Part shown: piece after piece, positions 17,033 through 23,993 of the stretch
Layout: each line of letters opens with the position of its first letter
Position numbering within the stretch: position 1 is the first letter of the stretch
Assembly (NCBI GenBank): GCA_005879655.1
Contig: VBJK01000083.1
Coordinates: 1 to 27,858, forward strand
Direction: 5' to 3'
Source: Chloroflexota bacterium
GTDB taxonomy: Bacteria > Chloroflexota > Ktedonobacteria > Ktedonobacterales > Ktedonobacteraceae
DNA: 27,858 nucleotides
Translations under genes and position numbers: made by a program
Notes under the pieces: model-generated
The model's database searches: none
What the model saw: the letters and a program-made list of their open reading frames with translations, nothing else
Told to the model about the DNA's origin: nothing

Positions 17033-17080
17033 GTGCGAGCATGGGTTATTTGGTAACGCTGCTGAAACCCATACTCACAC
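17033..17080 (-). terminator. Hairpin after aroF, probable transcription end
   Basis: Arms 17033-17047 and 17066-17080 form 15 pairs including G-U wobbles, with an 18-base loop, 17 bases past the aroF stop. The downstream sequence on the minus strand is AT-rich (ATCATAATTATTT), but there is no clean U-run. Confidence 0.45.
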
Positions 17081-17096
17081 GTTATCATGATTTTCG

Positions 17097-18164
17097 TCAA
17101 GCTGATACTACTACTTCTTCTTGCATCATATGAGTGTATAGACGGGTTTGCCGAATAATTTGCTGGAGTTGCTCCGGCGTAATGGATTGTTTTCCGTCGC
17201 AGAGGGCACTATTGGGGTCAGGGTGTACTTCGATGATGAGGCCATCAGCTCCAGCTGCAATGCTGGCGCGGGACATAGGAGGAACTAGCTCTCGTCTTCC
17301 CGTGGCGTGGCTGGGATCAACGATAATGGGCAGGTGGGTCAGTTGGTGCAAAAGAGGAATGCACGAGAGGTCAAGCACGTTGCGTGTCTGTGGATCATAG
17401 CTACGAATACCGCGCTCACAGAGCATCACATGGGGATTGCCTGCTGCCACAATGTATTCTGCGGCCAGCAACCATTCATCGATGGTCGCTGAGAGACCGC
17501 GCTTGAGCAAGACTGGCCGCTTATGGCTGTGGCGTCCAACCGCTAGCAGCAAGGGGTAATTTTGCATATTGCGCGCGCCAATCTGGAGTACGTCGGCATG
17601 CTCAGCCACGGTCTCTACTAAGCCCGGCTCCATCACTTCAGTAATCACCGGCAAGCCGGTCTCTTCTCGTGCTTCGGCCAGCAAGTGCAGACCTTCAACA
17701 CCAAGTCCCTGGAACTGGTACGGCGAGGTGCGCGGCTTGAAGGCCCCACCGCGTAATACATTTGCGCCCGCGCCCTTGACGGCCTGTGCTGTTGTGAGCA
17801 GTTGTGCCCGATTCTCTACGGCACAGGGACCAGCCATGATTACAGGAGATGCTGTTGTACCGCCAACACTGACTACGTTACAACGGCGTGCATCACCAAT
17901 GAGAACGCTCGTATCCTGACTCTGGAAGGCTCGACTCACTAGCTGGTAAGGTGTGTTAAGAGCAGTAAGACGCTCAACAGCTTTTTGCTGTTGCAGCAGA
18001 GCCTGGCTTTCGGCATCTAGCTGGGCGCAATCCAGCGCGATAACTTCGCGGCCTGCCATTTTTACGCTAGTCATGGGATGTTGACTGCCAGTGATGCGGC
18101 ATAAAAGAGCTATCAGTTGTGCACGTTCTTCACTACTAGCTTGATTGCAGATACTAATAATCAT
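17097..18164 (-). CDS. aroF: 3-deoxy-7-phosphoheptulonate (DAHP) synthase
   Basis: A 355-residue DAHP synthase of the type with an N-terminal ferredoxin-like regulatory domain (about 1-85) followed by a KDOPS-like TIM barrel. Motifs: [84 protein letters not shown] and IIEVHPDP. It condenses phosphoenolpyruvate with erythrose 4-phosphate, the first step of the shikimate pathway, so it commits carbon to Phe, Tyr and Trp. The N-terminal domain commonly mediates feedback control. GAGAGG lies ten bases before the ATG at 18164. Upstream lies a leader with promoter, aromatic leader peptide, hairpin and terminator, so expression is probably also controlled by attenuation. Confidence 0.95.
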   Translation of the reverse strand: MIISICNQASSEERAQLIALLCRITGSQHPMTSVKMAGREVIALDCAQLDAESQALLQQQKAVERLTALNTPYQLVSRAFQSQDTSVLIGDARRCNVVSVGGTTASPVIMAGPCAVENRAQLLTTAQAVKGAGANVLRGGAFKPRTSPYQFQGLGVEGLHLLAEAREETGLPVITEVMEPGLVETVAEHADVLQIGARNMQNYPLLLAVGRHSHKRPVLLKRGLSATIDEWLLAAEYIVAAGNPHVMLCERGIRSYDPQTRNVLDLSCIPLLHQLTHLPIIVDPSHATGRRELVPPMSRASIAAGADGLIIEVHPDPNSALCDGKQSITPEQLQQIIRQTRLYTHMMQEEVVVSA

Positions 18165-18254
18165 GTGTGTAAAACCTCTCTTGTACTAATTTGTAGTGCT
18201 TTGGGTCTCATCTTGCCAATTGAATAACGACAAGGCCATACATTTTTAGGAAAC

Positions 18255-18282
18255 AAAAAAGCAGAGGTCTTTTCCTCTGCTT
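18255..18282 (-). terminator. Intrinsic terminator in the aroF leader
   Basis: On the minus strand AAGCAGAGG (18282-18274), a six-base loop and CCTCTGCTT (18267-18259) form nine perfect pairs running into a six-base U-run. It lies about 90 bases upstream of the aroF start and downstream of the leader peptide. It is placed as the attenuator. Confidence 0.85.
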
Positions 18283-18342
18283 CTCCAGCTTGACTGGTGG
18301 ATTTTTTTTGCTCAGCCCAAAAGGCCCACCATCAAGCTGGAG
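18283..18342 (-). promoter_or_regulatory. Long leader hairpin overlapping leader-peptide stop
   Basis: Minus-strand arms 18342-18326 (CTCCAGCTTGATGGTGG) and 18300-18283 (CCACCAGTCAAGCTGGAG) pair over 17 bases with one bulge and a 25-base loop. The 5' arm covers the last codons and the TGA of the leader peptide. The hairpin abuts the terminator directly. Ribosome position on the leader codons would decide whether it forms. Confidence 0.75.
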
Positions 18343-18394
18343 GGCTAAACCAATAATAAAAGCTATTTTGTTGCATAATCTGAAGGCTGAGCAT
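18332..18394 (-). CDS. Aromatic leader peptide of aroF
   Basis: A 20-codon ORF: ATG at 18394, TGA at 18334-18332. AGGA lies six bases upstream of the ATG. Residues 12-16 are Phe-Tyr-Tyr-Trp-Phe, so all three aromatic products of the pathway are sensed by consecutive codons. The ORF lies about 62 bases after the predicted start of transcription and before the hairpin and terminator. It is too short to be a normal gene, and its composition is very unlikely by chance. The inferred role is ribosome stalling when any charged aromatic tRNA is scarce, allowing read-through into aroF. Confidence 0.8.
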   Translation of the reverse strand: MLSLQIMQQNSFYYWFSPPA

Positions 18395-18462
18395 ACGTTT
18401 TCCTGCTTTGTGCTATTTTTCTGGCGATCATCAGAATAGAATACTGCGATCACCCTATCACG

Positions 18463-18491
18463 ATTATAAGCAAACGCTGCAAAGGTGTCAA
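18463..18491 (-). promoter_or_regulatory. Consensus promoter of the aroF leader
   Basis: On the minus strand TTGACA (18491-18486), a 17-base spacer and TATAAT (18468-18463): a perfect sigma-70 consensus. Sequences GGGTGATAG (plus strand 18492-18500) and CACCCTATCAC (18451-18461) flank it as inverted copies, possibly operator half-sites. The predicted RNA start is near 18456. Confidence 0.8.
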
Positions 18492-18648
18492 GGGTGATAG
18501 GACCGCTATGCGGAGGTAAAGCCAATTATTGGCGTAATGATACATTTTCCTTACGATGTATATGTTCACAATATATGCTTTTTTCGCTGCTAAGCATGAG
18601 TTAATAAAGATGGCAAAGGGGGGTGTGGGAAAATGGCCGCACTACACC

Positions 18649-18864
18649 CCACCGCGCAGGGCACCCACAAGGGATGCCCATAGGAATGCATGTTAAGCAG
18701 AGGGAAGCCCTCTGCACTCCCTTTCTCCTGCCGCCTCCGGCGGCAAAAGAGAAGAAAGGAAGTATTTGGGGACACCCCAAACCCCGAAAGGCGGGCCAAG
18801 CCCCCTGGACCCCCGCTTAGCGCGCATGCCTATGGGCACCCACAAGGGATGCCCTGCGCGGTGG
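18649..18864. repeat. Palindromic repeat, family A (copy R3)
   Basis: Outer arms CCACCGCGC (18649-18657) and GCGCGGTGG (18856-18864) enclose the family ends AGGGCACCCACAAGG and CACAAGGGATGCCCTG. Inside are TTAAGCAGAGG...CCTCTGCA, CCGCCTCCGGCGGC and GGGGACACCCCAAACCCC, then GGACCCCCGCTTAGCGC. The copy is about 216 bases long, very similar inside to the copy at 20495-20693, but with different outer arms. The remaining bases of 18525-18891 show nothing else. Confidence 0.88.
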
Positions 18865-18891
18865 AGGGAGCTTATCTCTCCTCACTCATGC

Positions 18892-19713
18892 TTAGCGTTT
18901 CTTCTCGCGGCGCTGATTTGTGCGGTATGCGTGATAGAGATCGTCGTTTTCTCCCTGCACACCCTGTTTGATCGTCGGTTGAGCAGCTTTCTCTACTGCC
19001 TCACCACTCTTTCTGCTAGAGGATGAGCGAGCTGTGTTAGCTGATGTATCCCGACTAGCACCCAGGCTACGTGGAATGAGATCCATCCGCGCCAGGACGA
19101 CGAGAATAACAATCAACGACGCCAGGAAGACAATGGTTGATGTATAAATGACGGTTGGGCGATTACCGAAAAGGGTGAACTGTGTTATCGCTCTCTCAGC
19201 ACCGATGTTACGCAACGCAAGGGCTTCGATGGGATTGAGGACCTGGGCCGCTAGTAGGTAGATAGCGATGCCAAGGATATAGCGCGTCTTGAAGGGACTA
19301 GCCGCAGGACGTTTTTGAGCTGAGCGTGTATTACTAGCGCTGCTCGTCTCTTTGGCAGATGTGGCCACACCATTGGCTGTTTTTTTTGCAGCTTCACTGC
19401 TTGGCGCGGCCTTTCCGCGTATGGCACGGGCAAGCCTGGCCTTTGTCGCGTCTGCCACTTTGTCGCTCTCTTCCTGTTCAGTTTTGCCAACAGTCGGGAA
19501 GAAACGCGGCAGTCGTTTGCCTGTGGCCGCGGGCGGAGCAGGTTGTTCAGGCTCGTTGCTCTGGGTAGGAAGCTCTTCTGTTGCAGCTATGGCAGAAACA
19601 GGCTCATCGTCTGCTGGCTCATCGTTTTTTACGGTGACGAGCACTGGTCGGCGGCGCTGCGTACGAGTAGCTTTTCTGGACCTTTTTGTTGAAGTCTTAT
19701 ATTCCTGGCTCAT
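18892..19713 (-). CDS. Hypothetical basic membrane protein
   Basis: A 273-residue protein. The first 140 residues are low-complexity, rich in Lys, Arg, Ala, Glu and Pro (starts MSQEYKTSTKRSRKATRTQ), and probably disordered. Two hydrophobic segments follow: about 145-165 (YILGIAIYLLAAQVLNPIEAL) and about 189-210 (YTSTIVFLASLIVILVVLA). The tail is again polar and basic. No family is recognised. The ATG overlaps the stop of the upstream GlcG-like gene by four bases (ATGA), so translation is likely coupled and the products may work together. The stop lies 27 bases from repeat R3. Confidence 0.65.
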   Translation of the reverse strand: MSQEYKTSTKRSRKATRTQRRRPVLVTVKNDEPADDEPVSAIAATEELPTQSNEPEQPAPPAATGKRLPRFFPTVGKTEQEESDKVADATKARLARAIRGKAAPSSEAAKKTANGVATSAKETSSASNTRSAQKRPAASPFKTRYILGIAIYLLAAQVLNPIEALALRNIGAERAITQFTLFGNRPTVIYTSTIVFLASLIVILVVLARMDLIPRSLGASRDTSANTARSSSSRKSGEAVEKAAQPTIKQGVQGENDDLYHAYRTNQRREKKR

Positions 19714-20336
19714 AATTGTCCTCCCGGACGGTCTGGATTGAACGACTGGTATGAATCCTGTCGATAGGGATCTTCCTGGTCTGGTGGGGAAAGTTGCTGA
19801 TTGCTGGGAGCTTCGTTCAGTGGGACACTGCTATTACTTGGTGTGCTGGGGGTCGGCATCTCTTCCGGGTAATTGGCATAGGATGGTGCTGACTGCACAG
19901 GTGATGCGGGAACTGGTGCCTCCATCGCTTCAAGAGCTGCGAGGCCAGCGTGAGCTATATCGTCATCACGCCCAGGTGCATTGCCACCGCTGACGCCAAT
20001 ACCGCCAATGGTTGCACCACCAAAACGTATGGGCCAGCCACCAGCCGCCATAATGAATTTGCCATCCGTCATGGTTGCTAGACTTGAAGCGAAGCCGGGG
20101 ATGCCCGATCCCCATTGTGCAACGGAATCCGTCGATTGATTGAACATCACGGCGGTAGTTGCCTTCGCTATACTAATATTGCCTGTTGCCCAGCCATAAG
20201 GGGACATCATGCGTTCAAATAGGACCAGATGCCCACCTGCATCGACAATGGCGATGCTCACAGGACTGCGTAATGCCCTCGCGCGTTGTTTGCTTGCTTC
20301 CAGTACTTTGCGCGCTATATCGATAGGTATGCTCAC
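19710..20336 (-). CDS. GlcG/HbpS-family (DUF336-type) protein
   Basis: A 208-residue protein from a GTG at 20336, with AAGGAG ten bases upstream. Residues 1-140 match the GlcG/HbpS fold: ASKQRARALRSPVSIAIVDAGGHLVLFERM, SIAKATTAVMF and GGWPIRFGGATIGGIGVSGGN. Some members bind haem or cobalamin-related ligands; others are of unknown role. The last 65 residues are Pro/Ser/Gln-rich and look disordered, an extension beyond the usual family length. There is no signal peptide. A candidate promoter lies 97 bases upstream, and the downstream membrane protein gene overlaps it by four bases. Confidence 0.82.
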   Translation of the reverse strand: MSIPIDIARKVLEASKQRARALRSPVSIAIVDAGGHLVLFERMMSPYGWATGNISIAKATTAVMFNQSTDSVAQWGSGIPGFASSLATMTDGKFIMAAGGWPIRFGGATIGGIGVSGGNAPGRDDDIAHAGLAALEAMEAPVPASPVQSAPSYANYPEEMPTPSTPSNSSVPLNEAPSNQQLSPPDQEDPYRQDSYQSFNPDRPGGQL

Positions 20337-20432
20337 GTCCGAAAAACTCCTTCAAGATCAGCTAATAATTAAGATAAGTGCACAAAATAAATAATACATG
20401 TATATGTGACAGGAGCATTGCGTCTTGCGCCC

Positions 20433-20461
20433 ATTGTACCGCACCATGAGAGTACACGCAA
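20433..20461 (-). promoter_or_regulatory. Putative promoter of the GlcG-like operon
   Basis: On the minus strand TTGCGT (20461-20456), a 17-base spacer and TACAAT (20438-20433). It lies about 97 bases upstream of the GTG at 20336, in a stretch without other features. Confidence 0.45.
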
Positions 20462-20494
20462 TGATTCTCCTCAATGTGCATAAGTCGTAGCAAC

Positions 20495-20693
20495 GGCCAG
20501 AGCACCCATAAAGGATGCCCATAGGCATGGGCGTTAAGCAGAGGGATGCCCTCTGCACTCCCTTTCTCCTGCCGCCTCCGGCGGCAAAAGAGAAGAATGG
20601 AAGTATTTGGGGACACCCCGAAAGGCGGGCGAAGCCCCCTGGACCCCCACTTAGCGCGCATGCCTATGGGTATCCTTCATGGGTGCCCTGGCC
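20495..20693. repeat. Palindromic repeat, family A (copy R4), overlapping lipM end
   Basis: Ends GGCCAGAGCACCCAT and ATGGGTGCCCTGGCC are complementary apart from one position. The interior matches R3 closely (TTAAGCAGAGG, CCGCCTCCGGCGGC, GGACCCCCACTTAGCGC) but lacks nine to ten bases of the AAACCCC segment. The right end contains the TGA stop and last codons of the lipM-like gene. Confidence 0.88.
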
Positions 20694-21516
20694 CCTGAGC
20701 TGTGACTACAATCTTCTCCTTACGCCAGCTTAGCTTGCTATATTTTTCCTCTACCAGTTGGCGGGCTAAATCCCACTCAGATCGGCTCAGTTCGCTGGTG
20801 ACGAATGGCTGATACACGCGACTACATCCCTGTTGAAAAGCTGCTGCGACCTCATCCCATGATACAGCAGGCACAAAGGTATGCAGCGGTGCGGTCTTTG
20901 CTTGATAACTGAGCAATGCCTCAGCGCACGCCTCTTCGGTAGGAAATTGCAGAAATGCGAAGAACTCAGCGGCTCGATCCTCCAAGGGGAACGAACCTTG
21001 CTGCAAGAGCGCCTCATCCTTCCAGACCTGAGCGCTACCAATGAGCTTGTAGCCTCTATAGGTCAGGTCAGCTTTTGTCGAAGAGGCAAAGCAGGCGGCG
21101 GAAGGATTTTTGTGTGCTCGTTCATCGCTCAGCGTCGCCTGTACTCCTAAGATTTGTAGCGCTGCAAGTAATCCCTGGGCGAGGTAGACATATGCCGCCA
21201 CTACCCCTGACGGGATGCCATGCTGTTTACCCATGACGATACTGTAAGTAAACTCGTCACGATGGTAAACAGCCCGGCCACCTGTGGGACGGCGCACCAG
21301 TGCGATCCTGCGTTGTTGACAGGTCGCCAGTGCGATCTCGCGTTCGATGCTCTGAAAACGTCCTAACGAGATAGCGGGTTGCGACCAGCGAAAGACACGC
21401 AATGTGGGAGGAACCTCTCCACGTATATGATGAAGCAGGATCGACTCATCAATTGCCATATTATAAGCGGCATCTTGTACGCCTGTGTTGATAAAACGAT
21501 ACGGGGCTATTCCCAT
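20677..21516 (-). CDS. lipM: LipM-like octanoyltransferase / lipoate-protein ligase family
   Basis: A protein of 279 residues from the ATG at 21516, with AAGGGA seven bases upstream; a GTG at 21543 lies inside the neighbouring repeat and is not preferred. Motifs of the BPL/LplA/LipB fold: AAYNMAIDESIL, PAISLGRFQ, RRPTGGRAVYHRDEFTYS and YKLIGSAQVW with its Lys. Cys142 in SAACFASS sits where LipM octanoyltransferases have their acyl-carrying Cys and lipoate ligases do not. LipM moves octanoate from acyl carrier protein to GcvH, starting lipoate synthesis. LplA-type ligase is the main alternative. The last residues (GPGHP) and the stop come from repeat R4. It lies 39 bases downstream of tgt, the gap being repeat R5. 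Confidence 0.78.
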   Translation of the reverse strand: MGIAPYRFINTGVQDAAYNMAIDESILLHHIRGEVPPTLRVFRWSQPAISLGRFQSIEREIALATCQQRRIALVRRPTGGRAVYHRDEFTYSIVMGKQHGIPSGVVAAYVYLAQGLLAALQILGVQATLSDERAHKNPSAACFASSTKADLTYRGYKLIGSAQVWKDEALLQQGSFPLEDRAAEFFAFLQFPTEEACAEALLSYQAKTAPLHTFVPAVSWDEVAAAFQQGCSRVYQPFVTSELSRSEWDLARQLVEEKYSKLSWRKEKIVVTAQGPGHP

Positions 21517-21532
21517 GGAGTTATCCCTTCGC

Positions 21533-21627
21533 AGGGCAACCACAAGGGATTGCCCCTACAATGGTACGAACACGTCTTGCTGGCCGATCCGCCGTCCATT
21601 GCAGGGGCAATCCCTTGTGGTTGCCCT
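21533..21627. repeat. Short palindromic repeat, family A (copy R5), overlapping tgt end
   Basis: Arms AGGGCAACCACAAGGG and CCCTTGTGGTTGCCCT flank GCCCCTACAATGGTACG and CCATTGCAGGGGC. The inner CCCCTACAATGGTACG matches the centre of R1 in inverted orientation. Flanking TCGC and AGCGA extend the pairing with one bulged base. The copy is about 95 bases long. Confidence 0.82.
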
Positions 21628-22761
21628 AGCGACGGCGGGGGATGCAGGAACGTAACACGCCAGGAATTCGTCACGGAAGGTGACATAGTTCCCCTCAATG
21701 ATCGCTGCACGCAACTGTTGAGCCAGGCGCAGCATAAAGCGCAGGTTATGAATAGTGCCGAGCCGATAGTAGAGTTGCTCTTGTGCGCGAATGAGATGGT
21801 GAATGTAGCCCGCGCTATAATGCTGGCAGGTGTAACAATCGCACCCTTCCTCAACTGGACCACGTACAGTGCGGAAGCGAGCAGCTTTGATATTGATGCG
21901 CCCCATGCGCGTAAAGAGTCCGCCGTGGCGTGCAACGCGTGTGGGCAAAACACAATCAAACATATCCATGCCTAACCCCACGCCGATCACCAGATCTTCC
22001 GGTGAGCCGACACCTAACAGGTGTCGTGGCTTCTCGCGTGGCAAGGCGGGAGTGACGGCACGTAACATCTCCCACATTTTCTCCTTGGGTTCTCCAACCG
22101 AGAGACCACCAATCGAGAGTCCAGCGAAGGGCATACTGCCAATTACGCGTGCACTCTCTCTACGCAGCTCCGGCTCAAAGGCCCCCTGTACAATACCAAA
22201 CAAGCTCTGTGCGGGCCGCAAACGTTCTTTTGCCAACAAGGCCCGTTCCTCCCACCGATGCGTGTTTTCCATCGCCTGACGGGCCTCCAGAGCTGCACAG
22301 GGATAGGGCGCGCAGATATCGAGCGGAAGAACAATATCCGCTCCTAGCTCGGCCTCAATCTCCACCACCCGCTCAGGCGTTAAAGTATGCAATGAGCCAT
22401 CTAGATGAGATTTAAAGGTTACACCATCCTCGTTGAGCTTGCGCAAATGCCCTAGACTCCACACTTGAAAGCCTCCGCTATCAGTCAAAATGGGACCATC
22501 CCAATGCATAAACGCATGAAGTCCACCAAAATCTGCCACCAGTTGTGAGCCTGGACGGAGCATCAGGTGATAGGTATTGGCAAGCAGTATCTGGGTCCCG
22601 GCGGCCTGTAATTCTTCGGGTGAAACGCTCTTCACCGTCGCTTGTGTACCGACAGGCATAAAAATGGGCGTCTGGATCATACCGTGAGGCGTACGCATCG
22701 TTGTTGCACGCGCCCACGAAGTGCAACATTCAGCATCAATAGTAAAAGTAAATGGTGACAT
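21556..22761 (-). CDS. tgt: Queuine tRNA-ribosyltransferase
   Basis: A 401-residue tRNA-guanine transglycosylase. Motifs: TPIFMPVGTQATVK, ANTYHLMLRPG, ILTDSGGFQVWSLG, LPLDICAPYP (catalytic-region Asp), LSIGGLSVGEPKE, LLGVGSPEDLVIGV, FDCVLPTRVARHG (nucleophile Asp) and the zinc site CDCYTCQHY...IHN. It exchanges guanine 34 of tRNAs with GUN anticodons for a queuosine precursor. Residues 1-378 cover the whole enzyme, with EFLACY close to the usual C-terminus. Residues 379-401 and the stop are encoded entirely by the R5 repeat, a lineage-specific tail. The ribosome binding site before the ATG at 22761 is weak. It is probably cotranscribed with lipM. Confidence 0.94.
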   Translation of the reverse strand: MSPFTFTIDAECCTSWARATTMRTPHGMIQTPIFMPVGTQATVKSVSPEELQAAGTQILLANTYHLMLRPGSQLVADFGGLHAFMHWDGPILTDSGGFQVWSLGHLRKLNEDGVTFKSHLDGSLHTLTPERVVEIEAELGADIVLPLDICAPYPCAALEARQAMENTHRWEERALLAKERLRPAQSLFGIVQGAFEPELRRESARVIGSMPFAGLSIGGLSVGEPKEKMWEMLRAVTPALPREKPRHLLGVGSPEDLVIGVGLGMDMFDCVLPTRVARHGGLFTRMGRINIKAARFRTVRGPVEEGCDCYTCQHYSAGYIHHLIRAQEQLYYRLGTIHNLRFMLRLAQQLRAAIIEGNYVTFRDEFLACYVPASPAVARATTRDCPCNGRRIGQQDVFVPL

Positions 22762-22929
22762 CGATTTCTCAACTAACTATATACCACGGGCAAAAGACCC
22801 ACGCTTCCTATTTTCTCATGAACGTCAAGAGTGTCTACAATATATGGATATAGTAGTCCCTCTGCCGCATGTGCCGCATAAAAGATATGTAAAAATATTG
22901 CTCATAGTGGCATTTTACAAGAAGAACAC

Positions 22930-22958
22930 TTGCAAACCACCAAAAGATAGTGTATGCT
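22930..22958 (+). promoter_or_regulatory. Putative promoter of the zinc-ribbon gene
   Basis: TTGCAA (22930-22935), a 17-base spacer and TATGCT (22953-22958). It leaves a 5' leader of about 140 bases. The rest of the 343-base gap from tgt (22762-23104) shows no ORF or strong hairpin. Confidence 0.45.
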
Positions 22959-23104
22959 TTCATCTGGTATCCAATCTTGGTCTCGCATACAGTGCTCGTC
23001 CAGACTATCTAAGTCCCACGCTGGTAGGGGGAAAGAACGACTGGTGAGATCTGCTAGGATATGGACCCGGAGGATTACCATCATATCACATAGGAGGTCC
23101 CTAG

Positions 23105-23407
23105 TTGAGCTTCGTTGACAAAACATTAAAGTGTCGTGAGTGCGGTAACGATTTCGTATTCACAACAGGAGAACAAGAGTTCTACCAGCAAAAAGGTCTG
23201 CTAAATGAGCCTTCCCGCTGCCCTGGATGTCGTGCTGCTCGTCGTTCCACAGGTAGCGCCGGAAACCGCTCTGAGCGTGCTCCACGTGAAAAGCATACCG
23301 TTATTTGCGCTGAGTGCGGCACTGAGACGCAGGTCCCATTCTTACCGAAGAATGACCGCCCGGTCTATTGCAGTTCTTGCTACGATAAGGTGCGCGTGCG
23401 CGGGTAA
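23105..23407 (+). CDS. Small zinc-ribbon protein with two CxxC pairs per half
   Basis: A 100-residue protein with TTG start at 23105, chosen because AGGAGG lies at 23091-23096 and no ATG fits. The N-terminal half is LKCRECGNDFVFTTGEQEFY, then a second pair CPGC. The C-terminal half has VICAECGTETQVPFLP and YCSSCYDKVR. So there are four Cys pairs, giving two probable zinc sites. It matches the common bacterial zinc-ribbon family with a C-x2-C-x(17-25)-C-x2-C core, whose role is unknown; RNA or protein binding is often assumed. It has a basic Arg/Ser-rich linker in the middle. A hairpin terminator lies 115 bases downstream. Confidence 0.82.
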   Translation: MSFVDKTLKCRECGNDFVFTTGEQEFYQQKGLLNEPSRCPGCRAARRSTGSAGNRSERAPREKHTVICAECGTETQVPFLPKNDRPVYCSSCYDKVRVRG

Positions 23408-23521
23408 GGTGGTAGATCGGCGGATTCATCGTCTGCAAGCGCCCACAGAGTGATGTTCTCTCCTCTAGAGAGCATCCTCCTTGGAGCAAGAGCTTCATAT
23501 CAGCCGCTCTTCATTCACTTC

Positions 23522-23556
23522 AAGGCAAAGCCGAGATGTGTTCTTGGCTTTACCTT
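23522..23556 (+). terminator. Hairpin downstream of the zinc-ribbon gene
   Basis: AAGGCAAAGCC and GGCTTTACCTT pair except one mismatch, with a 13-base loop, followed by TCTAGCCTCTTTACTTTATTTT. It is a weak intrinsic terminator candidate for the zinc-ribbon transcript. Confidence 0.5.
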
Positions 23557-23677
23557 TCTAGCCTCTTTACTTTATTTTGGCACAATGCACTTTCCTACCT
23601 GATAATTGCTGAGAAATACCCAAAAAAAATTTAACAACAGTCTAAATAAGGCGTCATTACAGTAATACAGGGGAAAT

Positions 23678-23718
23678 AAAAAACAGAGGAATTACTGTTC
23701 TTTGGAGTAGTAATCCTC
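23678..23718 (-). terminator. Minus-strand terminator-like hairpin upstream of rel1
   Basis: On the minus strand GAGGATTACT pairs with AGTAATTCCTC (one bulge) and is followed by TGTTTTTTATTT. No annotated minus-strand gene leads into it. It may end an antisense or small RNA made from the rel1 upstream region. The rest of the 23408-23993 gap holds only the terminator at 23522 and the promoter at 23771. Confidence 0.45.
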
Positions 23719-23770
23719 TCAATTTGGTTGTCGCGCGCCTATGATGGCGTCTAGATCATCGTGTCGTTGC

Positions 23771-23798
23771 TTGACAGTTGCACGTTGCATTTTATAAT
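23771..23798 (+). promoter_or_regulatory. Putative strong promoter of rel1
   Basis: TTGACA (23771-23776), a 16-base spacer and TATAAT (23793-23798), both boxes perfect. The predicted leader is about 190 bases before the ATG at 23994. Confidence 0.7.
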
Positions 23799-23993
23799 AG
23801 GATCGTAACATTTGTTTTCTGTATGTATGTATGGATGTTCCCAACAGAGTGGCGTCTCGTGCGGGTGTCTTACCGTGTCAGGTTTTTTTGTTATTTGAGG
23901 GCACTCACCGGGATGCCTTTGCCATTGCAGGATAGGGATGTCCCAATAGCCAGAGCTGACTAGAGAGCGTCAAGCAGAACAGATGGTACAGGT

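Noticed and set aside
18255..18282. ANTAR target hairpin pair controlling aroF, suggested by the neighbouring ANTAR gene
   Set aside because: The terminator loop has six bases, but its G is at position five, not four, and the second hairpin has a long loop. The pattern does not fit known ANTAR targets.
18255..18345. T-box riboswitch for aroF
   Set aside because: The T-box sequence and its tRNA-acceptor bulge context are not present; only an isolated GGTGG occurs.
18208..18525. Minus-strand ORF of 105 codons upstream of aroF
   Set aside because: It runs through the promoter, the leader hairpin and the terminator. The short aromatic ORF in another frame explains the region better.
18623..19026. 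Overlapping plus-strand ORFs across repeat R3
   Set aside because: These ORFs share near-identical peptides with those of R4, showing repeat origin, and have no ribosome binding sites.
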